NCBI GenBank assembly: GCA_039029535.1 | Contig: JBCCFW010000140.1 | Coordinates: 1 to 20,812, forward strand | Source of the DNA: JBCCFW01 sp039029535 | Lineage (GTDB): Bacteria > Acidobacteriota > JBCCFW01 | Direction of reading: 5' to 3' | DNA length: 20,812 nt | Shown here: positions 1 through 8,459 of the stretch, in pieces | Position numbering within the stretch: the first letter of the stretch is position 1 | Layout: each line of letters opens with the position of its first letter | Notes under the pieces: model-generated | The model's input: only the letters and a program-made list of their open reading frames with translations | What the model was told of the DNA's origin: nothing | Database searches by the model: none | Made by a program: the position numbers and the translations under genes

Positions 1-230
1 CGAGCGACCGTCTCGACGAGGTCCTTCACCTGGCCGGCATCGGCCGCATCGGAGCGGATGACGGTCGCCCGTCCTTCGAGAACGCGTTCGGCTTCCTTCA
101 GCCCGCTCTCGCTGCGGCCGCTCACGGTGACCCTCGCCCCCTCGTCGAGCAGGCGCAGGGCCGTGGCGAGGCCGATGCCCGAGGTTCCGCCGGTGATGAG
201 GGCCGTCTTGTCATCGAGTCTCTTGGTCAT
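1..230 (-). CDS. Short-chain dehydrogenase/reductase, N-terminal part (runs off window)
   Basis: This is the first 76 codons of a classical SDR oxidoreductase; the rest lies beyond the left edge. The protein starts MTKRLDDKTALITGGTSGIG, where TGGTSGIG is the Rossmann glycine motif for NAD(P)H. The next strand ends in VSGRSE, whose arginine often favours NADPH. The ATG at 230 has a good ribosome site on the minus strand (AAGGAAG at 238-244). The catalytic Tyr-Lys is outside the window, so the substrate cannot be guessed. A TetR-family gene lies upstream on the same strand, and a TetR-like palindrome sits in the gap between them (289-304). The SDR is therefore the likely target of that regulator. 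Confidence 0.9.
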   Translation of the reverse strand, partial: MTKRLDDKTALITGGTSGIGLATALRLLDEGARVTVSGRSESGLKEAERVLEGRATVIRSDAADAGQVKDLVETVA

Positions 231-288
231 GGTCGTTCTTCCTTCGTGTCATCGCATCGCTCCGATGTCCCGGAGCGGCCAGCCGAAC

Positions 289-304
289 TTGACCGATAGG
301 TCAA
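289..304. promoter_or_regulatory. Palindromic operator, probably for the adjacent TetR regulator
   Basis: TTGACCGATAGGTCAA is a perfect 6-bp inverted repeat around a 4-base centre. It lies 59 bp upstream of the SDR start and matches 13 of 16 bases of a second site at 973-988, in front of the tetR gene. The 6-4-6 layout with GACC/GGTC cores resembles the palindrome reported for NemR-type TetR regulators. Its left arm on the minus strand, TTGACC, could also be the -35 box of the SDR promoter, but I see no clear -10 box. Confidence 0.7.
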
Positions 305-352
305 TAATTGAGGGAGGGCAGTCGTGAAAGGGCTCGCTCCAGGGAGCTGGCC

Positions 353-949
353 TCAGTCGGCCAGGGAGGCGTCGAGCAAGAGCCGGGCCCCCGCGATCAC
401 GTCGCGGGCGAAGCGGCGGTTCTTGCGGACCTTCGCGGTGACGGACAGGCCGTGACCGATGGCGAGGAGGCCCCGAGCGAGCCCACGGGGCTCCACGTCG
501 GCGCGCAGCTCACCCTCGTCGATGGCGCGTTGAAGGGCCGTCGCGAAAGCGTCTTCCAGCGTTTCGAGCAACTGTCGGAGGGGCTTGGTCAGCTCCTCCT
601 CTCTCAAGCCGAGCTCCGAAGCCGAGTTGATCAGGAAGCAGCCACAGCCGTCGCCCGACGCCGCACTCGACTCCCAGAGATCGAGCACCCGCCGCACGTT
701 GGCGAGCGCCGACCCCTCGGCACGCAGCTCGGTGAGCACGCAGGTCATGACCTGCGATCGGTAGTGGTCGAGCGACGCGAGGAACAGGGCCCGCTTGTCA
801 CCGAAGGTGCCGTAGAGGCTCTGCCGACCGATCCCGAGCTCCGCCGTGATCTCGGCGATGCCCGTGGCTTCGTAGCCCTGACGCCAGAACAGCATCATGG
901 CGCTCTCCAGGGCCGCGTCGCGGTCGAATTCTCGGGGTCGTCCAACCAT
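353..949 (-). CDS. TetR/AcrR family transcriptional regulator
   Basis: A 198-residue one-component repressor of usual TetR length. Residues 1-60 form the DNA-binding domain: MVGRPREFD opens it, and the helix-turn-helix is around residues 33-53 (ITAELGIGRQSLYGTFGDK). The C-terminal ligand domain contains DGCGCFLIN, a Cys-bearing motif seen in the NemR-like branch of the family, where a cysteine senses electrophiles or oxidants. I infer, without proof, a similar input. I chose the ATG at 949 because the protein then begins with the conserved GRPREF segment and an operator-like palindrome (973-988) falls upstream rather than inside the gene. A longer TTG start at 988 is possible. The SDR downstream on the same strand has a matching palindrome. 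Confidence 0.92.
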   Translation of the reverse strand: MVGRPREFDRDAALESAMMLFWRQGYEATGIAEITAELGIGRQSLYGTFGDKRALFLASLDHYRSQVMTCVLTELRAEGSALANVRRVLDLWESSAASGDGCGCFLINSASELGLREEELTKPLRQLLETLEDAFATALQRAIDEGELRADVEPRGLARGLLAIGHGLSVTAKVRKNRRFARDVIAGARLLLDASLAD

Positions 950-972
950 CACGAGAGGGAGCATGACAGATG

Positions 973-988
973 TGGACCGAACGGTCAA
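973..988. promoter_or_regulatory. Palindromic operator upstream of tetR (autoregulation)
   Basis: TGGACCGAACGGTCAA has arms TGGACC and GGTCAA around GAAC, with one mismatched pair. It lies 23 bp upstream of the chosen tetR ATG and agrees with the site at 289-304 at 13 of 16 positions. The two copies, one before the regulator and one before the SDR, fit a small autoregulated circuit. Confidence 0.65.
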
Positions 989-1042
989 GAAGCTCCTTGG
1001 CGCACCGAGCGCCTCCTCGGATCGGTCGACGCCGGCCTGCCC

Positions 1043-4000
1043 TCAGGCCTCGCCGCTTCCCCCCTCTTCCACCATCCCCTCGAGCCTCGCCAGCGAGCCG
1101 CTCAGCACCGAGCCTTCCCGAACCCCGAGCCGCTCTGCCTGCTCGCGGGCTCTCTCGAGGAAGACGAGCGCCGCCGCCCGGTCGCCGGCCATCGACTCGG
1201 TGATGCCACCATCGACGAGCGCCATCACCACCCCCTCGCGGTGTCCCACCTCGCGCAGCATCACCTCGGCCTCGGCGAGCGCCTGCCGGGTCTCCGACCA
1301 TCGCTTCGCCGACAGGTGCATCAGGCCGATGTTGCGCAGGAGCAGACCTTCGAGCCGGCGGTCGCCCGCCTCACGAAAGAGGACCAGCGCTTGCTCGTAG
1401 TGCGCCACCGCCGCGTCGGAGCCCTCAGCTCGACCAAAGGCGAGACCGAGGTTCATGAGCTGCACGCCTTCCAGACGTCGGTCCCCCACCTCGCGAGCGA
1501 TGACCAGGGCTTCCTCGAAGCAGGACTGCGCCTCCGCGAGATCGTCCCCGGCGGCATCGACACCAGCGAGGTCGCCGAGCACGCCGCCGAGGTTGCCCAG
1601 GGCCGCGCCCTCGGCCCAGCGATGACCACAGCGTCGGTGCAGCGCCAGCGCCTGGGTGAGCTGGGCCATGGCATCGTCGAAGCGTCCTTCCCGCTGCTCC
1701 AGCACGGCCAGGCGCCCTCTCACCAGCCCCTCCGTGCGTTCTTCGTCGAGCTCCTGGGCGAGCGCGAGCGCCTGGTCGAGACGGTGGCGTGCGTCGTTGA
1801 GACGCCCCTCCTGCAAGAGGGCGATCCCGAGGGTCATCGACGCCGAGAGCCGCCGCCTCGGGCTGAGCGACTCGAGCTCGAGGACCTCTGGCCCCAGGAC
1901 GCAGGCCGTCGCGAAGGGCCCCCTCACCTCCAACACGGCCCAGGCGGCCAGGAAGGTGGCCACGGCGATCTCCCCGTCGTCATGGCGGATCGCACGCTCG
2001 CACGCAGCGACGAGATTCTCGAGATCGAGCCCCAGCGACCGCCGACTCTCGGCGCCACCGTGTCGCGTCAGGGCCTGCACGGCCTCGTCGCTCCCGAAGC
2101 GAGCGAAATGTCGGCCGTGACGGGCAACGGCCCGACGCTCCGCCTCGGCGCCACTGCCGGACTCTTCGACCGCTCCGTCCTCGGCGAGCTTCGCCGCCGC
2201 GTAGTCGTGAACGCTGACGTAGAAGCCAAAGGAGCCGGCAGTCGTCGAGCCAGCAGGCTCGATCTCTCGCGACCAGGACCGGAGCAGGCTGCGGTCCACC
2301 AGGGCCTGCACGACGTCGAGCGCCCAGGGAGCGTCCTCCCAGGCCGACAGGTCGAGCACGGCCTCGGCCGCCTCCAGGCTGAACGCCCCCTCGAAGACCG
2401 AGAGCTGCGCCAGGGCCGCCTGCTCCCAGGGTTCGAGGAGCTCCCAGGACCAGTCGAGGGTCGCTCGCAACGTCGCCTGGCGACCGGTCGCACCACGGCC
2501 ACCCCGGAGGAGCTCGAAGCGATCGGACACCCGCTCGAGGAGCTGGGCCGGCGACAGCACGCGAGCACGGGCCGCGGCGAGCTCGATCGCCAGCGGCAAG
2601 CCGTCCAGCAGGCGGACGAGCTCTTCCAGCAGTGGTCGACTCTCGTCGCTCACGACGAAGTCCGGGCGCCGCGACCGCGCGCGCAGGGCCAGGAGCTCCA
2701 GGGCGCCCTCGCTCGGCAACGAGTCGATGGCGAGAACCTGCTCACCTGGCACGTTCAGCGCCTCCCGACTCGTCACGACGAAGCGGGCCCTCGCGGCTTG
2801 CTGCAACCAGCGCCCCACCGTCGCCGCGGCGTGCTCGACGACCTGCTCGAAGTTGTCGAGCACGACCAGGCAGGGGCCGTGCCCCTCGATGACGTGACCG
2901 AGCTGCTCGATGGGATCGCCGGGCCCCAGCGACACGCCGAGCGCGGTCGCTACCGCGCGGGCGATGCCGCCGTCGTCCCTGGCCTCCGACAGGTCGCAGA
3001 ACACAGCGCCCCCCGGGTAGTCGACGCGATGGCTCCACGCGTGGTGGACGACCAGCCGCGTCTTTCCCATCCCACCAGGCCCGAGCACCGTGAGGAGACG
3101 CGCGGTGGAGTCGGTGCCGAGTCGTCGGGAGAGCTCGGCGAGCTCGTCCTCCCGTCCCACGAAGGTGTCGAGCTCCAGTGGAAGACGAGGACGTCGCTCC
3201 GTGCTCTTCGGCTTGGCACCGCTGTCCAGTTGCAGGTGCTCTGCTCGGAGCCGCTCGCGCAGCTCCAGCGCGGACTGCGGACGCGCCTCGCGATCCTCGG
3301 CCAGGCAGGACCGCAGGAGCTCGCGCAGGCTGGCCGGCACCTCGTCGGACAACGACGCCAGGTCGATCCGACGGTGGGTCGCCGTGAAGCGTTGCTCCGT
3401 CTCGTCGTCGCGGAGGGCCCGCTTCTGGACGAGGCACTCGAGCAGCACGAGACCGAGCGTGAAGAGGTCGCTACGACCATCGAGAGCCTCGCACCGCGCC
3501 TGCTCGGGACTCATGTAGGCAGGAGTGCCAGCGAGCTCGGCTCCTTGCCCTTCCTCCGGAGCGGTGGTCCAGGTCTGCGCGAGGCCGAAGTCCATGACCT
3601 TCACGTCACCCGAGCTGAGAAGACGCACGTTGGCCGGCTTCAGGTCGCGATGCACGATGCCGCGCCCGTGGGCCGCGGCCAGGCCCGAGGCCACCTGCTC
3701 ACCCAGGCGCAGGGTCTGCAGGACGTCGAGCGGTCCACGCTCCAGGTGGGTGCTCAGGTCCTCACCGTCGAGGAGCTCCATCACGAGGATGGGACCATCA
3801 TCATGGCCGAGCAGGTCGAAGACCACGGCCAGGTTCGGGTGATTGAGACTCGCCAGCAATCGGGCCTCGCCGACGAAACGGTCCAGGCCGTCGGCGCTGC
3901 CGGCGAAGCGGTCTCCGATCACCTTCAGGGCGACCGGCCGCCCCAGACGCTCGTCGAAGGCGCGCCAGACCACGCCCATCCCGCCACGCCCGAGCTCCTT

Positions 4001-4297
4001 CTCCAGCACGTAGCGACCGAGGCGTTGGTCCTTCACGAACGACTTGGCGACCGAGGAAGCGTGGCGCGAGCCGACGATCAGCGTCGGCTGCGAATCGTGG
4101 GCGGGGCTCGGGGCCGCCGGGCGGTCGGATTTCGGTTCGTCCGCTCGGTCGTCTCCCAACGTCGTGTCCCCGGGTCGCGCCCGCGCCGGTCGTCCAGCGC
4201 CGCCTCGTCGCCCCAAGCCTACAGCGAAGCCAACAGGCCTGTTCGAACGACACGACGACCGTTCCGAACCAGCCCCCATCGGCCTTTCGGAGCTCAC
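1043..4297 (-). CDS. Ser/Thr protein kinase fused to STAND-type ATPase and TPR repeats (PknK/AfsR-like layout)
   Basis: A 1084-residue regulator. An R/P/A-rich leader (1-90) precedes a complete kinase domain (about 95-350) with GRGGMG loop, VALK lysine (K125), HRDLKPAN (216-223), DFG (236-238) and GTPAYMSPE. A STAND ATPase follows: FVGREDEL, Walker A GPGGMGKT (406-413), Walker B CLVVLDNFEQ (476-485) and a winged-helix stretch. From about 730 to 1050 it is alpha-helical TPR (repeats such as ALGNLGGVL, LMNLGLAF, LLRNIGLM). No membrane segment is visible, so it is probably cytoplasmic. The order matches PknK of Mycobacterium, where kinase and ATPase/TPR halves share one chain; the target here is unknown. 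The longest start is GTG 4297. ATG 4279, preceded by AAAGG, is an equally good choice. It is divergent from the flavoprotein gene with 80 bp between. Confidence 0.93.
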   Translation of the reverse strand: MSSERPMGAGSERSSCRSNRPVGFAVGLGRRGGAGRPARARPGDTTLGDDRADEPKSDRPAAPSPAHDSQPTLIVGSRHASSVAKSFVKDQRLGRYVLEKELGRGGMGVVWRAFDERLGRPVALKVIGDRFAGSADGLDRFVGEARLLASLNHPNLAVVFDLLGHDDGPILVMELLDGEDLSTHLERGPLDVLQTLRLGEQVASGLAAAHGRGIVHRDLKPANVRLLSSGDVKVMDFGLAQTWTTAPEEGQGAELAGTPAYMSPEQARCEALDGRSDLFTLGLVLLECLVQKRALRDDETEQRFTATHRRIDLASLSDEVPASLRELLRSCLAEDREARPQSALELRERLRAEHLQLDSGAKPKSTERRPRLPLELDTFVGREDELAELSRRLGTDSTARLLTVLGPGGMGKTRLVVHHAWSHRVDYPGGAVFCDLSEARDDGGIARAVATALGVSLGPGDPIEQLGHVIEGHGPCLVVLDNFEQVVEHAAATVGRWLQQAARARFVVTSREALNVPGEQVLAIDSLPSEGALELLALRARSRRPDFVVSDESRPLLEELVRLLDGLPLAIELAAARARVLSPAQLLERVSDRFELLRGGRGATGRQATLRATLDWSWELLEPWEQAALAQLSVFEGAFSLEAAEAVLDLSAWEDAPWALDVVQALVDRSLLRSWSREIEPAGSTTAGSFGFYVSVHDYAAAKLAEDGAVEESGSGAEAERRAVARHGRHFARFGSDEAVQALTRHGGAESRRSLGLDLENLVAACERAIRHDDGEIAVATFLAAWAVLEVRGPFATACVLGPEVLELESLSPRRRLSASMTLGIALLQEGRLNDARHRLDQALALAQELDEERTEGLVRGRLAVLEQREGRFDDAMAQLTQALALHRRCGHRWAEGAALGNLGGVLGDLAGVDAAGDDLAEAQSCFEEALVIAREVGDRRLEGVQLMNLGLAFGRAEGSDAAVAHYEQALVLFREAGDRRLEGLLLRNIGLMHLSAKRWSETRQALAEAEVMLREVGHREGVVMALVDGGITESMAGDRAAALVFLERAREQAERLGVREGSVLSGSLARLEGMVEEGGSGEA

Positions 4298-4377
4298 GAG
4301 CGTCCAGCCGTCGTCCCATCTCGACAGGCCGTGCCCGACTCGCCATGCTCGCCGCCCATCACGTCCCGGGAGAGCCC

Positions 4378-5748
4378 ATGAGCCACCACGACCTCATCGT
4401 CATCGGCGCCGGCAACGCCTACTCCATCGCGACCCGCGTCGCCGACACCGGCAAGAACGTCGTCCTCGTCGAGCGCGACCTGCTCGGAGGGACTTGTCCC
4501 AACCGCGGCTGTGTCCCCTCGAAGCTCTTCCTGGGCTTCGCCGAGGCCGCCATGCGGGTCCGGGAGAGCTCGAAGTTCTTCATGGACAGCTCGCTCGACT
4601 CCATCGACCGACCGAAGATCCTCCGCCAGGTCCTCGGTGCGATCGGTAGGACTCACCCCTTCCTGGTCGACCTCCTCCCCGAAGGCGTGGAGCTGGTCCG
4701 GGGCGACGCCCGCTTCACGGGTGAGCGCACGGTGCAGGTGGGTGACCGAGAGCTCACCGCCGACCAAGTCGTCATCGCGACCGGGTCCCGCCCCCGCGTG
4801 CCGACGATCGAGGGGCTCGAGGGCACGCCCTTCTGGACCAGCGACGACGTCTTCATCGAGGAGACGCCGCCCGAGTCCATCGCCATCGTCGGCGGTGGCT
4901 ACATCGGCTGCGAGCTCGCCCAGTTCTTCGACGGCATCGGCGTGAGCACCGTGCTCCTTCACCGAGGCGACCGTCTTCTCGAGCGCACGGACGAGTCGAC
5001 CCAGCCCCTGTTCCAGGACGGCTTCACGCGTCGCGTGTCGACCCGCTTCGACAGCGAGATCGTCAAGGTGGCCCACGACGGCCGTGCCTTCGACCTCGAC
5101 CTTCGGCATCGCAGCGGTCGCATCACGCGTCTCCGGGTGGGCGCCGTGCTGTTCGCGGCCGGACGCGTGCCCAACACCGACGGGCTCGACGCGGAGAAGG
5201 CCGGCGTCGAGCTGACCTCCCGTGGTTTCGTGAAGGTCGACGACCACCTCGCGACGACGGCCGAGGGCGTGACGGCCATGGGCGACGTGGCCGGCAACTT
5301 CATGTTCACGCACGCCGCGCGCTTCGAGGCTCGGTACCTGTCGGACCAGCTCACCGGCAAGAGCCCTCGGGGGCCCATCGCCTACCCGCCCATGCCCCAC
5401 GCGGTGTTCAGCGTCCCCGAGCTGGCGGGGGTCGGGAAGACCGAGCAGGAGCTCCGTGAAGCCGGCACCGAGTACCGAGTCTTCTCCAAGCCGTACTCGA
5501 CGGCCGCCAAGGGCCGCGCCATCAAGGAGGAGCACGGGCTCTGCAAGTTCCTGCTGAGCCCCTCCGGCGAGATCCTCGGCTGCCACCTGGTCGGGGAGAA
5601 CGCCTCGGTCCTGGTGCAGGAGGTCGTCACCGTCATGACCTTGAGGAACGACATCCGGGCCCTCGACGCGGCGATCCACATCCACCCGTCCTTGTCGGAG
5701 GTCGTGAGCTACACCGCGGCGGAGGCAGTCCAGGAGCTCGACGCCTGA
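4378..5748 (+). CDS. FAD-dependent pyridine nucleotide-disulfide oxidoreductase, mycothione reductase/dihydrolipoamide dehydrogenase-like
   Basis: A 456-residue member of the class I disulfide reductases, of usual length. It shows an FAD Rossmann motif (VIGAGNAYS, about 8-16), the redox-active pair in GGTCPNRGCVPSK (C40 and C45), an NAD(P) motif GGGYIGCELA, the second FAD motif VTAMGDVAG, and the C-terminal catalytic pair in HIHPSLSEVV. The family moves electrons from NAD(P)H through FAD to a disulfide substrate in the cytoplasm. The HPxLxEVV ending and the NAYSIA segment after GAG recall mycothione reductase (GNSI in that family) more than glutathione reductase, but lipoamide or another low-molecular-weight thiol is possible. 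The ATG at 4378 has GGGAG six bases upstream. An ATG 33 bases earlier is in frame but less likely. Confidence 0.93.
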   Translation: MSHHDLIVIGAGNAYSIATRVADTGKNVVLVERDLLGGTCPNRGCVPSKLFLGFAEAAMRVRESSKFFMDSSLDSIDRPKILRQVLGAIGRTHPFLVDLLPEGVELVRGDARFTGERTVQVGDRELTADQVVIATGSRPRVPTIEGLEGTPFWTSDDVFIEETPPESIAIVGGGYIGCELAQFFDGIGVSTVLLHRGDRLLERTDESTQPLFQDGFTRRVSTRFDSEIVKVAHDGRAFDLDLRHRSGRITRLRVGAVLFAAGRVPNTDGLDAEKAGVELTSRGFVKVDDHLATTAEGVTAMGDVAGNFMFTHAARFEARYLSDQLTGKSPRGPIAYPPMPHAVFSVPELAGVGKTEQELREAGTEYRVFSKPYSTAAKGRAIKEEHGLCKFLLSPSGEILGCHLVGENASVLVQEVVTVMTLRNDIRALDAAIHIHPSLSEVVSYTAAEAVQELDA

Positions 5749-5791
5749 GCGGCTCCCTCGACGCGAGCTGCGCGCACGCTTGGCCCACGGA

Positions 5792-5819
5792 TGACCGCCG
5801 GTCCGGCATCCGGTACGCT
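5792..5819 (+). promoter_or_regulatory. Weak candidate promoter for the sigma-kinase unit
   Basis: TGACCG (5792-5797) and TACGCT (5814-5819) are 16 bases apart and end nine bases before the sigma-factor ATG. If real, the transcript would be nearly leaderless, which fits the lack of a visible ribosome site. The boxes are poor matches to a sigma-70 consensus. Confidence 0.25.
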
Positions 5820-5828
5820 CGCCTCGCC

Positions 5829-6305
5829 ATGCCCGACTCCGACAGCCTCTTCGAGCTGGTCTACCAGGAGCTGCGTCAGGCCGCGCGACGGCTCGGGCCC
5901 GACCGGAGCCTGCAGCCCACCGACCTCGTCCACGAGGTCTTCCTCCGGCTGCGCGATCGGGACTGGGAGAGCCCGGAGCACTTCCGCGCCGTCGCGTCGG
6001 TAGCCATGCGGCAGGTGGTCATCGATCGCTCGCGACGTCGCGACACGATGAAGCGCGGCGGCGAGCGTCAGCGGATCACGCTGTCGGGTCTCGGCAGCGA
6101 GCCCCACGAGATGGATCTCATCGACGTCGAGCGAGTCCTTCAACGTCTGGAGACGATGGATTCCCGCAAGGGCAACATCGTCACCATGCGGATCTTCGGC
6201 GGGATGGAGCTCAACGAGATCGCCGACTCCATCTCCGTCTCGCTGAGCACCGTCAAGCGAGAGTGGCGCACCGCCCGCGCCTGGCTGATGGCCGAGCTGT
6301 CGTGA
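5829..6305 (+). CDS. ECF-type RNA polymerase sigma factor (TIGR02999-like)
   Basis: A 158-residue sigma-70-family factor that would direct RNA polymerase to specific promoters. Region 2 spans about 6-75, with the typical LQPTDLVHEVFLRL and RQVVIDRSRRR. Region 4 spans about 100-155, with the helix-turn-helix around LNEIADSISVSLSTVKREW. This subfamily lacks the classic membrane anti-sigma factor and is often encoded beside Ser/Thr kinases. Here a kinase gene starts 16 bases downstream, so the two are probably co-transcribed and the kinase may control the factor. The protein is slightly shorter than the usual 180 or so residues. No strong ribosome site precedes the ATG at 5829. Confidence 0.93.
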   Translation: MPDSDSLFELVYQELRQAARRLGPDRSLQPTDLVHEVFLRLRDRDWESPEHFRAVASVAMRQVVIDRSRRRDTMKRGGERQRITLSGLGSEPHEMDLIDVERVLQRLETMDSRKGNIVTMRIFGGMELNEIADSISVSLSTVKREWRTARAWLMAELS

Positions 6306-6321
6306 GCCGAGACCCGAGCTC

Positions 6322-8394
6322 GTGACACCGGCCGAGCGCGCCCTCGAGCTCTTCCCCATCGTCGCTGACGCCAGCCCGGAGGCGCGGGAGGCCCTGCTCG
6401 CGGGCGAGACCGAAGCGGTCGTCGATCGTCTTCGCAAGATGCTCTCGCTCGACGGACACGCCTTCACCCGCGGCGTGCAAGAGCAGGTCACCGAGACGCT
6501 GAGGACCCCCGAGCAGGTCGGTGACTTCCGACTGCTCTCGGTGATGAGCGAGGGCGGGATGGGCGTGATCCACCTCGCCGAGCAGGAACTACCGCGACGC
6601 CGGGTGGCCGTGAAGCTGCTTCGTCCGCATCTCTTCGGTCCCTCGGCCCGAGCCGCCTTTCACGCGGAGGTCGAGACCCTCGCCCTGCTGGCCAACCCGG
6701 GCCTCCCCTGGCTCCTGGCCGCGGGCGAAACCGACGGCTGGTATTGGCTGGCCATGGAGCGGATCGTCGGTGAGCCACTCGACACCTGGGCGCAGCAGCA
6801 GGACGAGCCCACGCGCTTGCGAGCGCTCATCGAGCTCGCGCGCATCGTCGACCTCGCTCATCAGCGCGAGGTCGCTCACCTGGACCTCAAGCCCGCCAAC
6901 ATCCTCGTCGCCGCACGGGGCGTGGTCGTGCTCGACTTCGGCATCGCTCGACTCGCGGGAGCAGTGGGGATCGGTGCGGGAACACCCGGCTGGCGGGCGC
7001 CGGAGCAGGTCGCCAACGCCCTCGTCGACCTGCGTTCCGACGTTCACGCGCTCGGTCGGCTCGGCCTGCTCCTCCTGCCGGATCGACCCGAGCTCCAGCC
7101 GATCTTCGCAAGGGCGACCGCCGGGGATCCCACGCTGCGTCACGCCACGGCCGGCGACTTCGCCGAAGCCCTCGAACAGGGTGAGCGGGCTCGCCCGGAG
7201 CTCGGCGTCTTCCTTCGTCAAGTCGACCTGACGACGCGGAACGCCACCGACGGACGAGGGGCCGCCGAAGAGCTGCTCCAACGTCTCATCCAGGACGCCA
7301 ACCCTCGCGGCTCCAAGGGCGGCATCGATCTTCGACGGACCCTCGAGACGTTGGTCGAGGAGCTCGAGCAAGGCTCGCTACGAAACGAGCCCGACGCGGA
7401 GATCCGCCTGCGCCTCCTCTTGCTAGAGAGCTTCTTCTCGCTGGAAGACCTCGACTCGGCGCAACGTCAGAATGAAGCGCTCCTCAGCCTGCTCCCCGAG
7501 TCGACCGATCCCTTGCTGCGCGGGCAAGTCCACGCCCGCGCAGCCACCGCGAGTCAGCTCCACGGGGACTTCGAGCGAGCCGAGACCCACGCGCTCATGG
7601 CTCAGGATCTCCTGCCCGGTGGTCACGGAGCACTGGCTTGGGTCCATCACGTGCTCGGTCAGGTCGGCCTGGCTCGAGGAGACTTGGCCGGTGCCGAGCA
7701 GCAATTCCGCGAGGCCTGCGCGTCGTCCGAGCCGGACCCCTCGTCCTTCTCGCAGCTCGCCGGGACCCTCGCCAAGCTCGGTCGTTTCATCGAGGCGCGA
7801 CAGACCTGCCAGCAGCTGCTCCAGCGGCAGCGTGCGACCCACGGCGAGGATCACCTCGCGGTGGCCAACGTCCACAGCCAGCTCGGGCTGATCAGCTACG
7901 AAGCAGGGGAGCACGTGCGCGCGATCGAGGAGTTCCGCAAGGAGCTGTCGATCTTGGAGAGCACCCTCGGCGCCGAGAACCGACGGACGGCCTCGTGTCA
8001 CAAGTGGTTGTCGGGCGCGCTGCAGAACCTCGGTCGACTCGACGAAGCCGTCCTGCACGCCCGCACGGCGGTCGAGCTCCAGCAAGACGACCCGTTCTTC
8101 GGCCTGGCGCTCCAGGCCCTCGCGATGGTGCTGCTCGAGCGTGACGAGCTGGACGAAGCCCTCGAGGTCGTCCGCCAGGGCATCGCCGAGACCCGAGCAC
8201 GACTCTCCGACGACTTCCGCGAGCTGCCGCGCCAGGAAGCCACCCTCGCCGAGATCCTCCTCCGTCGTGGCGACGAACGTGAGGGACGTGAGCTCTTGGA
8301 CCGATCGCTCGCACGTCTTCACGAGATCTGGGGGGAAGACCACCCCCGAACCCGTCGCTTCGAACGTCTGCGGGACTCGCTCGACGAGGCTTGA
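6322..8394 (+). CDS. Ser/Thr protein kinase with C-terminal TPR repeats, partner of the ECF sigma factor
   Basis: A 690-residue protein starting at GTG 6322. The N-terminal 65 residues form a short helical leader. The kinase domain (about 68-290) keeps EGGMGV, the VAVK lysine (K98), HLDLKPANI (D188, N193), DFG (205-207) and WRAPEQ. It departs from canonical kinases: the HRD arginine is leucine, the activation loop is short, and the C-lobe after RSDVHALG is much reduced. About 360 to 690 is a TPR solenoid (for example VHSQLGLISYEAGEHVRAIE). There is no transmembrane segment, whereas many relatives have one, so it is probably soluble. Its place just after the sigma gene suggests the kinase/TPR protein binds or phosphorylates that factor; this is inferred from gene pairing only. 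Confidence 0.92.
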   Translation: MTPAERALELFPIVADASPEAREALLAGETEAVVDRLRKMLSLDGHAFTRGVQEQVTETLRTPEQVGDFRLLSVMSEGGMGVIHLAEQELPRRRVAVKLLRPHLFGPSARAAFHAEVETLALLANPGLPWLLAAGETDGWYWLAMERIVGEPLDTWAQQQDEPTRLRALIELARIVDLAHQREVAHLDLKPANILVAARGVVVLDFGIARLAGAVGIGAGTPGWRAPEQVANALVDLRSDVHALGRLGLLLLPDRPELQPIFARATAGDPTLRHATAGDFAEALEQGERARPELGVFLRQVDLTTRNATDGRGAAEELLQRLIQDANPRGSKGGIDLRRTLETLVEELEQGSLRNEPDAEIRLRLLLLESFFSLEDLDSAQRQNEALLSLLPESTDPLLRGQVHARAATASQLHGDFERAETHALMAQDLLPGGHGALAWVHHVLGQVGLARGDLAGAEQQFREACASSEPDPSSFSQLAGTLAKLGRFIEARQTCQQLLQRQRATHGEDHLAVANVHSQLGLISYEAGEHVRAIEEFRKELSILESTLGAENRRTASCHKWLSGALQNLGRLDEAVLHARTAVELQQDDPFFGLALQALAMVLLERDELDEALEVVRQGIAETRARLSDDFRELPRQEATLAEILLRRGDEREGRELLDRSLARLHEIWGEDHPRTRRFERLRDSLDEA

Positions 8395-8459
8395 GAGCTA
8401 GCGCACTTTCTCGACTCGTCCGTGAGGGAAGCCCGGCAGCTCGCACGCATGTCTTCGAC

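Noticed and set aside
308..4381. A 1357-codon open frame on the plus strand
   Set aside because: It lies antisense to the tetR and kinase/ATPase genes, whose proteins have clear motifs. Long antisense frames are expected at about 70% GC, and the translation shows no domain.
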